Origin: JBGSPQ01 sp964346765
GTDB lineage: Bacteria; Patescibacteriota; Gracilibacteria; UBA1369
DNA: 64,000 bases
Assembly (NCBI GenBank): GCA_964346765.1
Contig: CAYFWB010000004.1
Location: 67,795 to 131,794 of the forward strand
Direction: 5' to 3'
Below, one piece after another: positions 8,964-17,312 of this stretch. The translations under genes and the position numbers were made by a program. The notes below the pieces were generated by a model. The model had not been told where the DNA came from, searched no databases, and saw only the letters and a list, made by a program, of their open reading frames with translations. Every line of letters starts with the position of its first letter. The stretch's first letter is position 1.

Positions 8964-9617
8964 TTATACCAAGTTATCCTTGCGCCATTTGTTGATATTG
9001 TTATGGTGTCCGCTGATTAAAACATCCGGTACTTTTACGCCCTTAAAGACAGGAGGCCTTGTATAATGAGGGTATTCTTTTTTACCTTTTAAGCTTTTGG
9101 AAAAACTTTCTTCATTGGAAGATTCATCGGTGCCCAATACTCCGGGGAGCAATCTGCTAAGCACGTCAACTGTAACCATAGCCGGCAGTTCGCCACCTGT
9201 AAGTACATATTTACCAATCGACAGTTCCCGGTCCACGCATAAATCGATTATTCTTTGGTCAATTCCTTCATAACGGCCGGTAAGCAGTATAATCCCTTTT
9301 TTTGAATATTTTTTAGCCATTTTTTCGGCTCTTCTTTGCGTTAATATTTCTCCGCGTGGGCTCATGTAAATTATCGGTCCTTTGTTGGATTTTTTAACGT
9401 GTTCAATACAGTCGTAAATGGGTTGGGGCGTCATGACCATTCCCGGACCGCCACCGTAAGGCATGTCATCCACTTTTTGATGTCTGTCTTTGCTGAATTT
9501 TCTTATATCGTGCACGTATATTTTGATTTTTTTTTCCTGAATCGCTCGTTTAATTATGCTTTCTTTAAAATAGGAATCAAAAATGTCCGGAAAAATTGTA
9601 AGTATGTCGAATCTCAT
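8964..9617 (-). CDS. trmD: tRNA (guanine37-N1)-methyltransferase
   Basis: 217 residues from the ATG at 9617, which gives the conserved start MRFDILTIFPDIF; a longer frame exists upstream but lacks conservation. SPOUT-class trefoil-knot enzyme that methylates G37 of tRNAs to prevent frameshifting. Seen: VDDMPYGGGPGMVM (residues 49-62), TGRYEGIDQRI, and the knot segment SIGKYVLTGGELPAM. Convergent neighbours are absent; the next gene diverges on the plus strand. Confidence 0.95.
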   Translation of the reverse strand: MRFDILTIFPDIFDSYFKESIIKRAIQEKKIKIYVHDIRKFSKDRHQKVDDMPYGGGPGMVMTPQPIYDCIEHVKKSNKGPIIYMSPRGEILTQRRAEKMAKKYSKKGIILLTGRYEGIDQRIIDLCVDRELSIGKYVLTGGELPAMVTVDVLSRLLPGVLGTDESSNEESFSKSLKGKKEYPHYTRPPVFKGVKVPDVLISGHHNNINKWRKDNLV

Positions 9618-9742
9618 GAGTTTTGGTTTAAATTTGTTTAATATTAGCATAATACATGCGGTTCGCCATTTTTAATTGGTTAATATAGTCAGCTTGCTTT
9701 TTTTGTGTTCTTGTATATAATTATGCCTTATAATTTTTTTGT

Positions 9743-11458
9743 ATGGTTAACAGTATTGATGGTAATGATTACGATACTCTTCATGTTGAAGATATTGTCG
9801 ACGGGGAGAAAATTGACGTTCCGGTGGACGATTCGATAAGAATCGAAAAAGAAAATATGGAAGGCAGAGTTGTGTATTTGTATGCCGATGATAATGTTTA
9901 TTTGGGATCGATTACTTTGAATAAGGCTGGTAACAAGCTAAAAAATAATGAATTTGTAAGTATTAATGATTTAACTTATACGTACACTGTGCCAAATGGT
10001 TACGAGGTATTAATCCCTGTACCGGAAGCGCATGACCCTCCTTTCTTTTTTACCGTTGGCAGTAGCTGTTTTCCGGGTTTTTATATGGATCAGCACGGTA
10101 ATCCGCAAACTGCGGTGGCCGATAAACAATGCAGATTGAGGATTGAGAATGACGGGAGTTTAAAAATAAGGGATTTAAATAGTTCGGCGGGGACTTCGAT
10201 TGAGCTTGTAACTATTCTTGAACCACTGGAGGAAAGCGACATTGCCACAAAGGTGGATAGGCAACTGGTATTAAAGCAGGAGTGGCAGATTGTTACCGTG
10301 AGGCAGGATCAATCAATGTATATTCATCAGGGTGATGTTACTGATCCGGTGGCGGTTTTGTATAAATTGCCCAACGTGCAAAACGGTTATTTGTTACGTG
10401 ATTATAATACGGATGAAACGTATACGATTGATTCTACTTCTTTGGGAGGTGATTTTATTTCTTTTCCGGGAGTGCATGGTAAAAAAATTCAGTTCAGGAT
10501 TTATAACAATGAATTTCAGATGAGAGCGGACAGCATCTATTTTTGTGATATGTTTTCCTCTAAATGTAATGATTTTGTTGATGTAGGCAAAGATGGTTAT
10601 TTTAGTGGTAAGATTAATGGAGGCAGACCTTTGAGAGGATTTACTGTTAGGCAGCTTGGTGGAGATGGTATCAAGAAGTATTCACAGCTGAATGAAGATA
10701 GTTATGGCGTTAATTATATGAAAGGACGCGTGGTTGTGGCGGATGGAATTGGTAGTGGCGTAAACAGTCAGCATACTTCGGCGATGGCCGTACGTTGGAT
10801 CGCTAACAGTGAGCAATCTTTAACTGACGCGATTTATCACGCCCATTTGGCTTGTAAAGTGCAGAATACGTTTATTGAAAAAATTCCCGGCAAATATTGC
10901 GCAGATGCTGTATTTGTTGCGGCCGAATTTCATGGGGATACAGTTTATCTTGCTCACACGGGGGACGCGCGTTGGGTATTGGTAAGGAAAGAAGTTAACC
11001 AGGACGGTAAAATTGGTTTTGAAGTAATCAAAAGTCCTCTTCATACGGAGCTGGAGAGAATGATTGAAGATGGCGATATTTCTGAGAGAGAAGCTTTAAC
11101 CCATAGGAAATTTTTACAGTTAAAAGCCATGGTTTTAACATCGCTTTATGGAGCTAGAAAAGAGGCGGATATTTTTGGGGGAATAGAGCTTGATCAGGTG
11201 GAATATGCAAAGATCAAAGCAAAGAAAGGTGATTATTTGTATTTTCTTTCGGATGGGGGAGAGACTTTAATGGATGAAAATTTTATTTTGGCAACGAAAA
11301 TGGATGATCCCGATCAGGCTTTACGTTATTTGGAAAGTGTTATTGAAATTAACAATAATAATGGATGCTATGTACGTCACTTTAATGACGATCAGGGCGT
11401 GGCATCTGTACCATCTGCGTTTGATAACGCCACTGTTTTGGTGTATCACCATGAATAG
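9743..11458 (+). CDS. FHA domain and PP2C-type serine/threonine phosphatase
   Basis: 571 residues. The C-terminal 270 residues read as a metal-dependent PP2C phosphatase: NED (E318, D319), VVADGIGSG (D334, G335) as metal ligands, AHTGDARWVL (D408), LSDGG (D504) and DNATVLVY (D561, N562). The N-terminal part holds an FHA-like strand pattern ending GSLKIRDLNSSAGTSI (138-153), the usual phosphothreonine-binding surface; residues 180-290 may be a second FHA-like sandwich. The normal DGMGG glycine pair is altered to DGIGSG. Probably a phosphoprotein phosphatase in kinase signalling; no kinase gene is next to it. It converges on rpsI. Confidence 0.75.
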   Translation: MVNSIDGNDYDTLHVEDIVDGEKIDVPVDDSIRIEKENMEGRVVYLYADDNVYLGSITLNKAGNKLKNNEFVSINDLTYTYTVPNGYEVLIPVPEAHDPPFFFTVGSSCFPGFYMDQHGNPQTAVADKQCRLRIENDGSLKIRDLNSSAGTSIELVTILEPLEESDIATKVDRQLVLKQEWQIVTVRQDQSMYIHQGDVTDPVAVLYKLPNVQNGYLLRDYNTDETYTIDSTSLGGDFISFPGVHGKKIQFRIYNNEFQMRADSIYFCDMFSSKCNDFVDVGKDGYFSGKINGGRPLRGFTVRQLGGDGIKKYSQLNEDSYGVNYMKGRVVVADGIGSGVNSQHTSAMAVRWIANSEQSLTDAIYHAHLACKVQNTFIEKIPGKYCADAVFVAAEFHGDTVYLAHTGDARWVLVRKEVNQDGKIGFEVIKSPLHTELERMIEDGDISEREALTHRKFLQLKAMVLTSLYGARKEADIFGGIELDQVEYAKIKAKKGDYLYFLSDGGETLMDENFILATKMDDPDQALRYLESVIEINNNNGCYVRHFNDDQGVASVPSAFDNATVLVYHHE

Positions 11459-11486
11459 CAATGCAGAGACGTTGAGTGGTCCGCAT

Positions 11487-11912
11487 TTAACGTTTGCTGA
11501 ACTGAGGAGCTCTTCTAGCTCTTTTTAAGCCTGGTTTCTTTCTTTCTTTGATTCTAGCGTCTCTGGTTAACAGTCCGGCTTTCTTAAGTGTGGTTCTGAG
11601 TTCATTATCGAATTCCAGCAGTGCTTTGGAAATTCCGTGTCTTACCGCTTCGGCCTGGGCGCTTAAACCGCCGCCGATGACTTTGACGCTGATGTCAAAT
11701 TTTTTGGTAAGACCGGTAAGTTTTAGCGGGTATTTTACTGATCCCATTGAAGCCAACAGACTAAAATATTGATCAGCTGGTTTTTCGTTCACTGTAATGT
11801 TTCCTTTGCCGTTGGGATAAAGTCTTACTCTTGCTACAGAGGTTTTTCTCTTACCTGAAGCGTAAAAATATTGTTGATTCTTTTTCTTGATTGTTGTTTC
11901 CTTTGTTGGCAT
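11487..11912 (-). CDS. rpsI: 30S ribosomal protein S9 (uS9)
   Basis: 141 residues. YFYASGKRKTSVARVRLYPNGKGNITVN is the conserved N-terminal core, and the basic tail ends RRAPQFSKR, which reaches the P-site tRNA in the ribosome. Slightly longer than the usual 130 residues because of a Lys/Thr-rich start. Last gene of the superoperon, 14 bases after rplM. Confidence 0.97.
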   Translation of the reverse strand: MPTKETTIKKKNQQYFYASGKRKTSVARVRLYPNGKGNITVNEKPADQYFSLLASMGSVKYPLKLTGLTKKFDISVKVIGGGLSAQAEAVRHGISKALLEFDNELRTTLKKAGLLTRDARIKERKKPGLKRARRAPQFSKR

Positions 11913-11926
11913 GGGTTAATTAATTA

Positions 11927-12355
11927 CTAAATTTCTAGAGATTGTGGTTTTTGAGCCTCGTTTTTATGTTCGGCTTCAGCGTATATTTTCATCTTTTTTA
12001 AAATGTCTTTTTTTAGTTTGTTTCTTGGAATCATTCCGGCGACGGCTTTTTCAAGTACCTTAATGGGATTTTTTTCAAGGAGTTCTTCTACGCGTACCGT
12101 CCTTAAACCGCTCGGGTATCTGGTATGCCAGCCGTATTTTTTTTTGTTAAGTTTGTTGCCTGTAAGATGCACGTGCGCGGCGTTAATAACTACAACATAA
12201 TCTCCGCAGTCAACATGCGGTGAAAATATTGGTTTATTTTTTCCTCTCAAAACGTTTGCAATGGTTGTCGCTGCTTTACCCAGTGTTTTGCCTTTGACGT
12301 CAATCAAATGCCACTGTCTTTCTACTTCTTTATGTTTCGGTGAAAATGTATTCAT
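11927..12355 (-). CDS. rplM: 50S ribosomal protein L13 (uL13)
   Basis: 142 residues, standard length. Conserved WHLIDVKGKTLGKAAT start and the RNA-binding HLTGNKLNKKKYGWHTRYPSGLR segment. Starts one base after the rplQ stop-to-start interval (rplQ ends at 12357), so the two are translationally close. The rplM-rpsI pair sits at the end of the alpha operon instead of forming a separate operon as in Escherichia coli. Confidence 0.97.
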   Translation of the reverse strand: MNTFSPKHKEVERQWHLIDVKGKTLGKAATTIANVLRGKNKPIFSPHVDCGDYVVVINAAHVHLTGNKLNKKKYGWHTRYPSGLRTVRVEELLEKNPIKVLEKAVAGMIPRNKLKKDILKKMKIYAEAEHKNEAQKPQSLEI

Positions 12356-12356
12356 G

Positions 12357-12710
12357 TTAAGTCAGTTCAATTTGTACTAATGGCGCGGCGTCTCCAGCTC
12401 TTACTCCCAATTTGATTATTCTGGTGTATCCGCTGTTTTTATTATCATATTTTTTTACTACCTCATTGATTAGCTTTTTGGCGCTCAGTTCATTTTGCAG
12501 TACGGCGTTAACTTCTCTTACGGCAATGACCTTATTAGGCTTTTTGGCAGAAGCGATCAGCTTGTCTATTAGTGGTCTTAACGCTTTAGCTCGGGCTTCC
12601 GTTGTTTTGATCTTTTCATGGATGATCAGAGACGTGGCAAGATTATTCAGAAGTAGTTTGCGTTGCCCTTTGGGTTTATTAAGAATGGGTTTTTTTACTT
12701 TGTGTCTCAT
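12357..12710 (-). CDS. rplQ: 50S ribosomal protein L17 (bL17)
   Basis: 117 residues. The typical start MRHKVKKPILNKPKGQR, the LLLNNLATSLIIHEKIKTTEARAK helix region and a C-terminal strand ending APLVQIELT identify bL17. Located directly after rpoA, as in most bacteria. Confidence 0.97.
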   Translation of the reverse strand: MRHKVKKPILNKPKGQRKLLLNNLATSLIIHEKIKTTEARAKALRPLIDKLIASAKKPNKVIAVREVNAVLQNELSAKKLINEVVKKYDNKNSGYTRIIKLGVRAGDAAPLVQIELT

Positions 12711-12720
12711 GGTTGTTTAA

Positions 12721-13695
12721 TTATTCTTCGGATAGGGTCATGTCTCTTTTTTGAAGAGCTTCTCTTACTTCCGCGAGGGCTTTTTTACCAAAACCGCGAA
12801 GATTAGTCAACTTGCTTTCGGTACATTTTGATAATTGTTCAACTGAGCCGATGCCGCCATTGATAAGGGCGTTAAGTGTTCTAGGTGAAAAGCCCAATAT
12901 TTCAATGGGTGTGTAAGATTCTTGGTTGGGTTTTGCTTTTTCTTCCTCCATTTCTTTTTCCTGAATTTTCTTAAAATCGCTCATAAAGTTTTCTTCAACT
13001 ATCGCGTTTTCCTGGTTGAAGAGATTAAAGTAAGATTGTAGGATGTTTGAGGCGAATTTAAGAGCGTTTTCGGGCGAAATGGATGAGTCTGTCACAATTT
13101 CAAGAGCGAGTTTGTCCAGATTGGTCATTTGGCCTACGCGGGTAGATTCGACTTCATATCTTACTTTTTTAACTGGAGTGAATACTGAATCAAGACTGAT
13201 GATGTTGGGATCTGTATCATCTTTTTGTCTGATAGTTGCCGGAATGTAACCAACACCTTTCTCTATTCTAAGCTCTATGTTAAGCTTGGCTCCTTTTTCA
13301 AGTGTTGTAATGTATTGGTCTGGGTTTAATATTTCCACTTCACTTGGGCATTTGATGTTTTTTGCTAAAACTTCGCCCTCTTTGTTGGCGCTTAAAGTGC
13401 AAACGGAAGGTTCACTGTTATTTTTTTTGAACTTGAGCATTTTAAGATTAAGTGTGATGTCCAAAATGCTGTCTTTGATACCTTTGATAGTGGAATATTC
13501 GTGATTGACACCGTCGATTTTTACTCCGGATACGCATGCCCCCGGCAGTGAAGATAGAAGAATTCTTCTGAAACTATTGCCAAGCGTAGTGCCGTAGCCC
13601 GGGGGTAATGGGCTTACGGTAAAAATCGCGTGGTCGTCGTTGATTCTTTCAGTTTTAATCTTCGGAATGCCGATTTCGGCTTGAATCTGATGCAT
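12721..13695 (-). CDS. rpoA: DNA-directed RNA polymerase alpha subunit
   Basis: 324 residues. The N-terminal dimerisation and assembly domain (1 to about 230) has LPPGYGTTLGNSFRRILLSS, the conserved assembly helix. A short acidic/Lys linker follows, then the C-terminal DNA- and activator-binding domain from about 265 (IEILGFSPRTLNALINGGI ... LRGFGKKALAEVREAL), a helix-hairpin-helix fold. Both domains are complete, so UP-element and activator contacts are possible in this organism. Confidence 0.98.
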   Translation of the reverse strand: MHQIQAEIGIPKIKTERINDDHAIFTVSPLPPGYGTTLGNSFRRILLSSLPGACVSGVKIDGVNHEYSTIKGIKDSILDITLNLKMLKFKKNNSEPSVCTLSANKEGEVLAKNIKCPSEVEILNPDQYITTLEKGAKLNIELRIEKGVGYIPATIRQKDDTDPNIISLDSVFTPVKKVRYEVESTRVGQMTNLDKLALEIVTDSSISPENALKFASNILQSYFNLFNQENAIVEENFMSDFKKIQEKEMEEEKAKPNQESYTPIEILGFSPRTLNALINGGIGSVEQLSKCTESKLTNLRGFGKKALAEVREALQKRDMTLSEE

Positions 13696-13744
13696 TCGTG
13701 GAATGGGTTATGGATTATCTAAGGGCTTAAAAGAGCCGTGCTTT

Positions 13745-14353
13745 TTACTTGGAGTAGAACTCTACTACCAAGTTCATATGTATTGCTTTTTCCAAATCTT
13801 CCGGTTCAAGTTCTTTCATTATTTCACCGTACAGTTTGGCGTAATCTGATTTCAGCCATTTGGCGGGGCTGAATTTTTGTTTTGTCAGGTCTTTGAAAAG
13901 AGGGGAGGATCTTCTTCTGTCCAGAACTTCAAATTTGTCACCCACTTTAACCTGAAAGGAAGGTACCGTTACTCTTGTACCGTTTACTTTGAAAAGACCA
14001 TGGCTGACCATTTGCCTTGCTTGTGGTCTTGATTTTGCGAATCCTGCTTTGAAAATTACGTTGTCCAGTCTTGTTTCCAGTTCTTTTAAAAGAGAGTTAC
14101 CGGTGATTTCTTTTTTTGAAGTCGCTTTTTTGTAGTAATTCAAGAGTTGTCTTTCTGTCACTCCAAACATCCTTTTCAGTTTTTGTTTTTCTCTCAGCTG
14201 TCTTGCGTATTCAGAAGGTTTGGCAAAATTGCCCTTGGGACCGTGAATTCCCGGAGCGTAGTTTTTCTTTTTAAGATTAAATTTTTCATTCCCGAAAAGA
14301 TTAATACCTTCTCTTCTGCACAGCCTATATTTTGGTCCAATATACTTTGACAT
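13745..14353 (-). CDS. rpsD: 30S ribosomal protein S4 (uS4)
   Basis: 202 residues. N-terminal YIGPKYRLCRREGINLFG, the central LDNVIFKAGFAKSRPQARQMVSHG S4 RNA-binding domain, and the C-terminal basic end. The usual zinc-binding Cys cluster at the N-terminus is reduced to one Cys (zinc-free type). S4 is a primary 16S binder and, in many bacteria, the translational repressor of the alpha operon. Confidence 0.97.
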   Translation of the reverse strand: MSKYIGPKYRLCRREGINLFGNEKFNLKKKNYAPGIHGPKGNFAKPSEYARQLREKQKLKRMFGVTERQLLNYYKKATSKKEITGNSLLKELETRLDNVIFKAGFAKSRPQARQMVSHGLFKVNGTRVTVPSFQVKVGDKFEVLDRRRSSPLFKDLTKQKFSPAKWLKSDYAKLYGEIMKELEPEDLEKAIHMNLVVEFYSK

Positions 14354-14364
14354 ATTAAGATTAA

Positions 14365-14856
14365 TTATGCACGTCTAGTTTTTTTAGGGCGACAGCCGTT
14401 ATGCGGAACAGCGGTTCTGTCGGTAATTTTATCAATAGTTATTCCTCCGCTTAAAAGTCCTCTCATCGCCTGTTCTCTGCCATTCCCGGCCCCCTTAATA
14501 TAAACTTCAACTTTTTCCACGCCGTAAACTTTGGCTTTTTCGGCAACCTTTTCAGCGGATGTTTGGGCGGCGTAGGGAGTAGCTTTTTTAGGTCCTTTAA
14601 ATCCGTTTGCTCCGGCACTGCTTTGACATAAAACTTCACCGTTTTGGTCCGTGATTGTGATGATGGTGTTGTTAAATCCGGCTTGAATATATGCTTTTCC
14701 TTCCGGAACGATTCTTCTTTTCGGTTTTTTCTTTCCGGTTTTTTTCGCTGGCGCGGCGGCTGCTTTTTTGGTGTCTTTGGCTTCAGTTTTTTTAGCTTCT
14801 TTAGCTGGAACTGAAGTTTCTTCTTTTATGGTTTCAGGTGCTTTGTCTTCGGCCAT
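14365..14856 (-). CDS. rpsK: 30S ribosomal protein S11 (uS11)
   Basis: 163 residues. The S11 core begins at about residue 50 (RRIVPEGKAYIQAGFNNTII) and ends in the invariant HNGCRPKKTRRA. The first 48 residues are an Ala/Lys/Glu-rich low-complexity extension not present in the common 128-residue protein. Such charged tails recur on several ribosomal proteins of this cluster (S5, L22, L24, IF-1). Confidence 0.97.
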   Translation of the reverse strand: MAEDKAPETIKEETSVPAKEAKKTEAKDTKKAAAAPAKKTGKKKPKRRIVPEGKAYIQAGFNNTIITITDQNGEVLCQSSAGANGFKGPKKATPYAAQTSAEKVAEKAKVYGVEKVEVYIKGAGNGREQAMRGLLSGGITIDKITDRTAVPHNGCRPKKTRRA

Positions 14857-14895
14857 GTTTAATTAATACTATTTGATATTGAGTGTAATAGTTTA

Positions 14896-15270
14896 TTACT
14901 TGGTTGCTATTTTCTTATTCGCTACAGTTTTTTTCTTACCTTTTCTGGTCCGTGCGTTTTTTTTGGTGCCTTGTCCTCTTACAGGTAGTCCTCTTCTGTG
15001 CCTGAATCCTCTGTATGTTCCCGTTTCTTGTAGTCTTTTGATATCCATCTGTACTTTTCTTCTGGCATCACCCTCCACATTCATTTTTTCAATTTTTTCT
15101 CTTAAAATGTCAAGCTGATCTTCTGTAAGGTCATTAACCTTGGTATTCATATCTATTGCGGCTTCTTTTAGAATTTGTCTGCTTTGGCTTCGTCCTATTC
15201 CGTATATACTTGTAAGTCCGACTTCAATTCTTTTTTCTTTTGGGAGGTTTACCCCTGCTATACGTGCCAT
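14896..15270 (-). CDS. rpsM: 30S ribosomal protein S13 (uS13)
   Basis: 124 residues. Start MARIAGVNLPKEKRIEVGLT, helix-hairpin-helix IYGIGRSQSRQIL, and the basic C-terminal tail RHRRGLPVRGQGTKKNART, which contacts tRNA and the subunit bridge. Follows rpmJ directly. Confidence 0.97.
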   Translation of the reverse strand: MARIAGVNLPKEKRIEVGLTSIYGIGRSQSRQILKEAAIDMNTKVNDLTEDQLDILREKIEKMNVEGDARRKVQMDIKRLQETGTYRGFRHRRGLPVRGQGTKKNARTRKGKKKTVANKKIATK

Positions 15271-15293
15271 TCTCTGTAATATTAAAAGATAAA

Positions 15294-15407
15294 TTAACCT
15301 TGTCTCTGTTTATGCTTTTTGGTTTTGCAAATAACTCTTACCACCCCCTTGCGGCGGATTATTTGGCATTTTTCACACAATTTTTTGACGGATGATCTAA
15401 CTTTCAT
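15294..15407 (-). CDS. rpmJ: 50S ribosomal protein L36 (bL36)
   Basis: 37 residues, too short for a usual length cutoff. MKVRSSVKKLCEKCQIIRR opens the frame; the zinc ligands CxxC (11, 14) and C27 with H32 are all present, so this is the zinc-binding form. It fills the gap between infA and rpsM, its standard position. Confidence 0.95.
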   Translation of the reverse strand: MKVRSSVKKLCEKCQIIRRKGVVRVICKTKKHKQRQG

Positions 15408-15417
15408 GGTAAAAGAT

Positions 15418-15738
15418 TTAATCTTTAGTTGTTTCTTCTGTATCATTTCCAACTTTCTCTTCTTTCGGCTTTTGTTCTTCCTCTTGGGTCAAGGTTTTGG
15501 ATCCTTTGTTGTCTTTATGTCTGAAAATGATTCTGCCTTTGGTGAGGTCGTATGGTGTTAGTTCAATGGTTACTTTATCGCCTGGCAGTATGCGAATATG
15601 GTGAATGCGCATTTTGCCGGATATGTGAGCCATGATTTCGTGATTTTGGTAGTTTTCTTCCAACAGCTTTACACGAAACATCGTATTCGGCAGCGTTTCC
15701 ATTACAACGCCTTGTACTTCAATGACCTCTTTACCCAT
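15418..15738 (-). CDS. infA: Translation initiation factor IF-1
   Basis: 106 residues. The S1/OB fold of IF-1 covers residues 1-72 (VIEVQGVVMETLPNTMFRV ... GKMRIHHIRILPGDKV ... TPYDLTKGRIIFRHK). The usual protein ends there; this one carries an added acidic/Lys tail of about 34 residues of unknown role. Located between map and rpmJ. Confidence 0.95.
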   Translation of the reverse strand: MGKEVIEVQGVVMETLPNTMFRVKLLEENYQNHEIMAHISGKMRIHHIRILPGDKVTIELTPYDLTKGRIIFRHKDNKGSKTLTQEEEQKPKEEKVGNDTEETTKD

Positions 15739-15842
15739 ATGGCTTTTTTAGCTTTTTTAGCCCTTTTTAAAGGGATTTTTTTACAAATAGCGTATGGATT
15801 CTACATTATGTAATACCTTAATGCAACACTTTTTTGCAATTT

Positions 15843-16622
15843 TCAGACGGGTCTTTTCGTAAGTATTTCAGTGCCTTTTTCGGTAATCGCAACGGTGTGT
15901 TCCACTTGCACGGAAAGTGACCTGTCCAATGTAACATAAGTCCACCCGTTTCTCAGTAATTTTATTTCTGGGCTTCCCGCACTTATAATAGGTTCAATCG
16001 CAATTGTCATGCCGGGTTGGAGAATCGGTCCCGCATCGGAATCTCTGAAATTAGGGACGGTGGGATCTTCATGCAGATTTAATCCTATACCGTGGCCGGT
16101 TAAATCGTATATTACCGAAAATCCTTTTTTTTCAACGATTTTTTGAATGACCGAGCTGATGGTACCAACTCTGACACCGGGGCCGGCGGTTTCAATAGCT
16201 TTTTTTAAAGCTTTTTCCGTCGTGTTTATTAAGGTCTGAGCTTCCTGATTGATTTTTCCAATACTCACGGTAATGGTACTGTCGGAATAGAATTTATTAT
16301 AAATTACTCCGCAATCCACGCTAATAATGTCCCCCTTTTTTAGTGAATATGATCCGGGGATGCCATGCACAACCTGCTCATTGACATTGGCGCATACCGC
16401 GGCGGGAAATCCCTGGTAACCTTTAAAAGCCGGGAGAACATTATATTTTTCCATCAAGTTTTCCGCGAGCTGATTTATTTCGTCTGTCTGAACGCCTTCC
16501 TTGATAAATTTTTCCAGTTGATGATGTATTTCACCCAGTATTTTTCCACTTTCGCGCATTGCCGCAAGTTCCTCTTTATTTTTTATACTTATTTTGAGTC
16601 CGTTTTCTTGCCAATATTTCAT
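15843..16622 (-). CDS. map: Methionine aminopeptidase type I
   Basis: 259 residues. Removes N-terminal Met from new proteins with a dimetal centre. Visible ligands: Asp of VDCGVIYNKFYSDST (two Asp), His of LTGHGIGLNLHE, Glu of AIEPII, and the last Glu in VQVEHTVAIT. There is no N-terminal zinc-finger domain. The start overlaps the adk stop by four bases (coupled translation). Confidence 0.96.
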   Translation of the reverse strand: MKYWQENGLKISIKNKEELAAMRESGKILGEIHHQLEKFIKEGVQTDEINQLAENLMEKYNVLPAFKGYQGFPAAVCANVNEQVVHGIPGSYSLKKGDIISVDCGVIYNKFYSDSTITVSIGKINQEAQTLINTTEKALKKAIETAGPGVRVGTISSVIQKIVEKKGFSVIYDLTGHGIGLNLHEDPTVPNFRDSDAGPILQPGMTIAIEPIISAGSPEIKLLRNGWTYVTLDRSLSVQVEHTVAITEKGTEILTKRPV

Positions 16623-17266
16623 GTGCTCTTTGTTATTTTATTTCTAATTATTTGAAACATATTTGTCCGGGCTTCCGGAATCGGGGGAGTGCCGTCCATG
16701 ACTATCAATTTATTGGATTCTTTGAAATGATTGATTACGGGAATGGTTTCTTTTTCGTACGCGTCGATTCTGGTTTTGATTGACTCGGGATTGTCGTCGT
16801 CGCGGGTTTTAAGTTCACCGCCGCATTTTTCACATTTGTCGTTTTTATAGTTAGCAGGGTAAACTTCTTTGCATTTAACGCAGATTCTTCTGGTTGTAAG
16901 TCTTCTTAACGCTTCTTCTTTGGGAATATCCACCAAAATACCAATGTATTTTCTGTGATGTTTGTTTAGTAGTTTTTCAAGCATTTTGGATTGCTCCATG
17001 TTTCTTGGAATTCCGTCAATTACAACGCTTTTTCCGTCAGATTGTTTGTTCATGAAATTTTCGACAATTTCCATGACTACATCATTGGAAACCAGATGTC
17101 CGGTTTCCATTATGTATTTTACTTTTTTACCAAGGTCGCTGTCTTCTTTGGCCAGTTTTCTAAGTTCACCTCCGGTTTCAAAATAATTCATGTCGTAATT
17201 GGCGGCGATGGCTTTGGCTAAAGTTCCTTTTCCGGATCCCTGTATCCCAAATAGAATGATGTCCAT
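16619..17266 (-). CDS. adk: Adenylate kinase (zinc-LID type)
   Basis: 215 residues. P-loop FGIQGSGKGTLA at residues 6-17; NMP-binding IDGIPRN; and a long-type LID holding four cysteines (CVKCKEVYPANYKNDKCEKCG) as a zinc site, as in Gram-positive enzymes. Interconverts AMP, ADP and ATP. Sits between secY and map in the spc operon, the common order. Confidence 0.96.
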   Translation of the reverse strand: MDIILFGIQGSGKGTLAKAIAANYDMNYFETGGELRKLAKEDSDLGKKVKYIMETGHLVSNDVVMEIVENFMNKQSDGKSVVIDGIPRNMEQSKMLEKLLNKHHRKYIGILVDIPKEEALRRLTTRRICVKCKEVYPANYKNDKCEKCGGELKTRDDDNPESIKTRIDAYEKETIPVINHFKESNKLIVMDGTPPIPEARTNMFQIIRNKITKST

Positions 17267-17312
17267 GGTTTATATTAAGTAGTTAAATGGCAGACAATCC
17301 TAACTGGATTTT

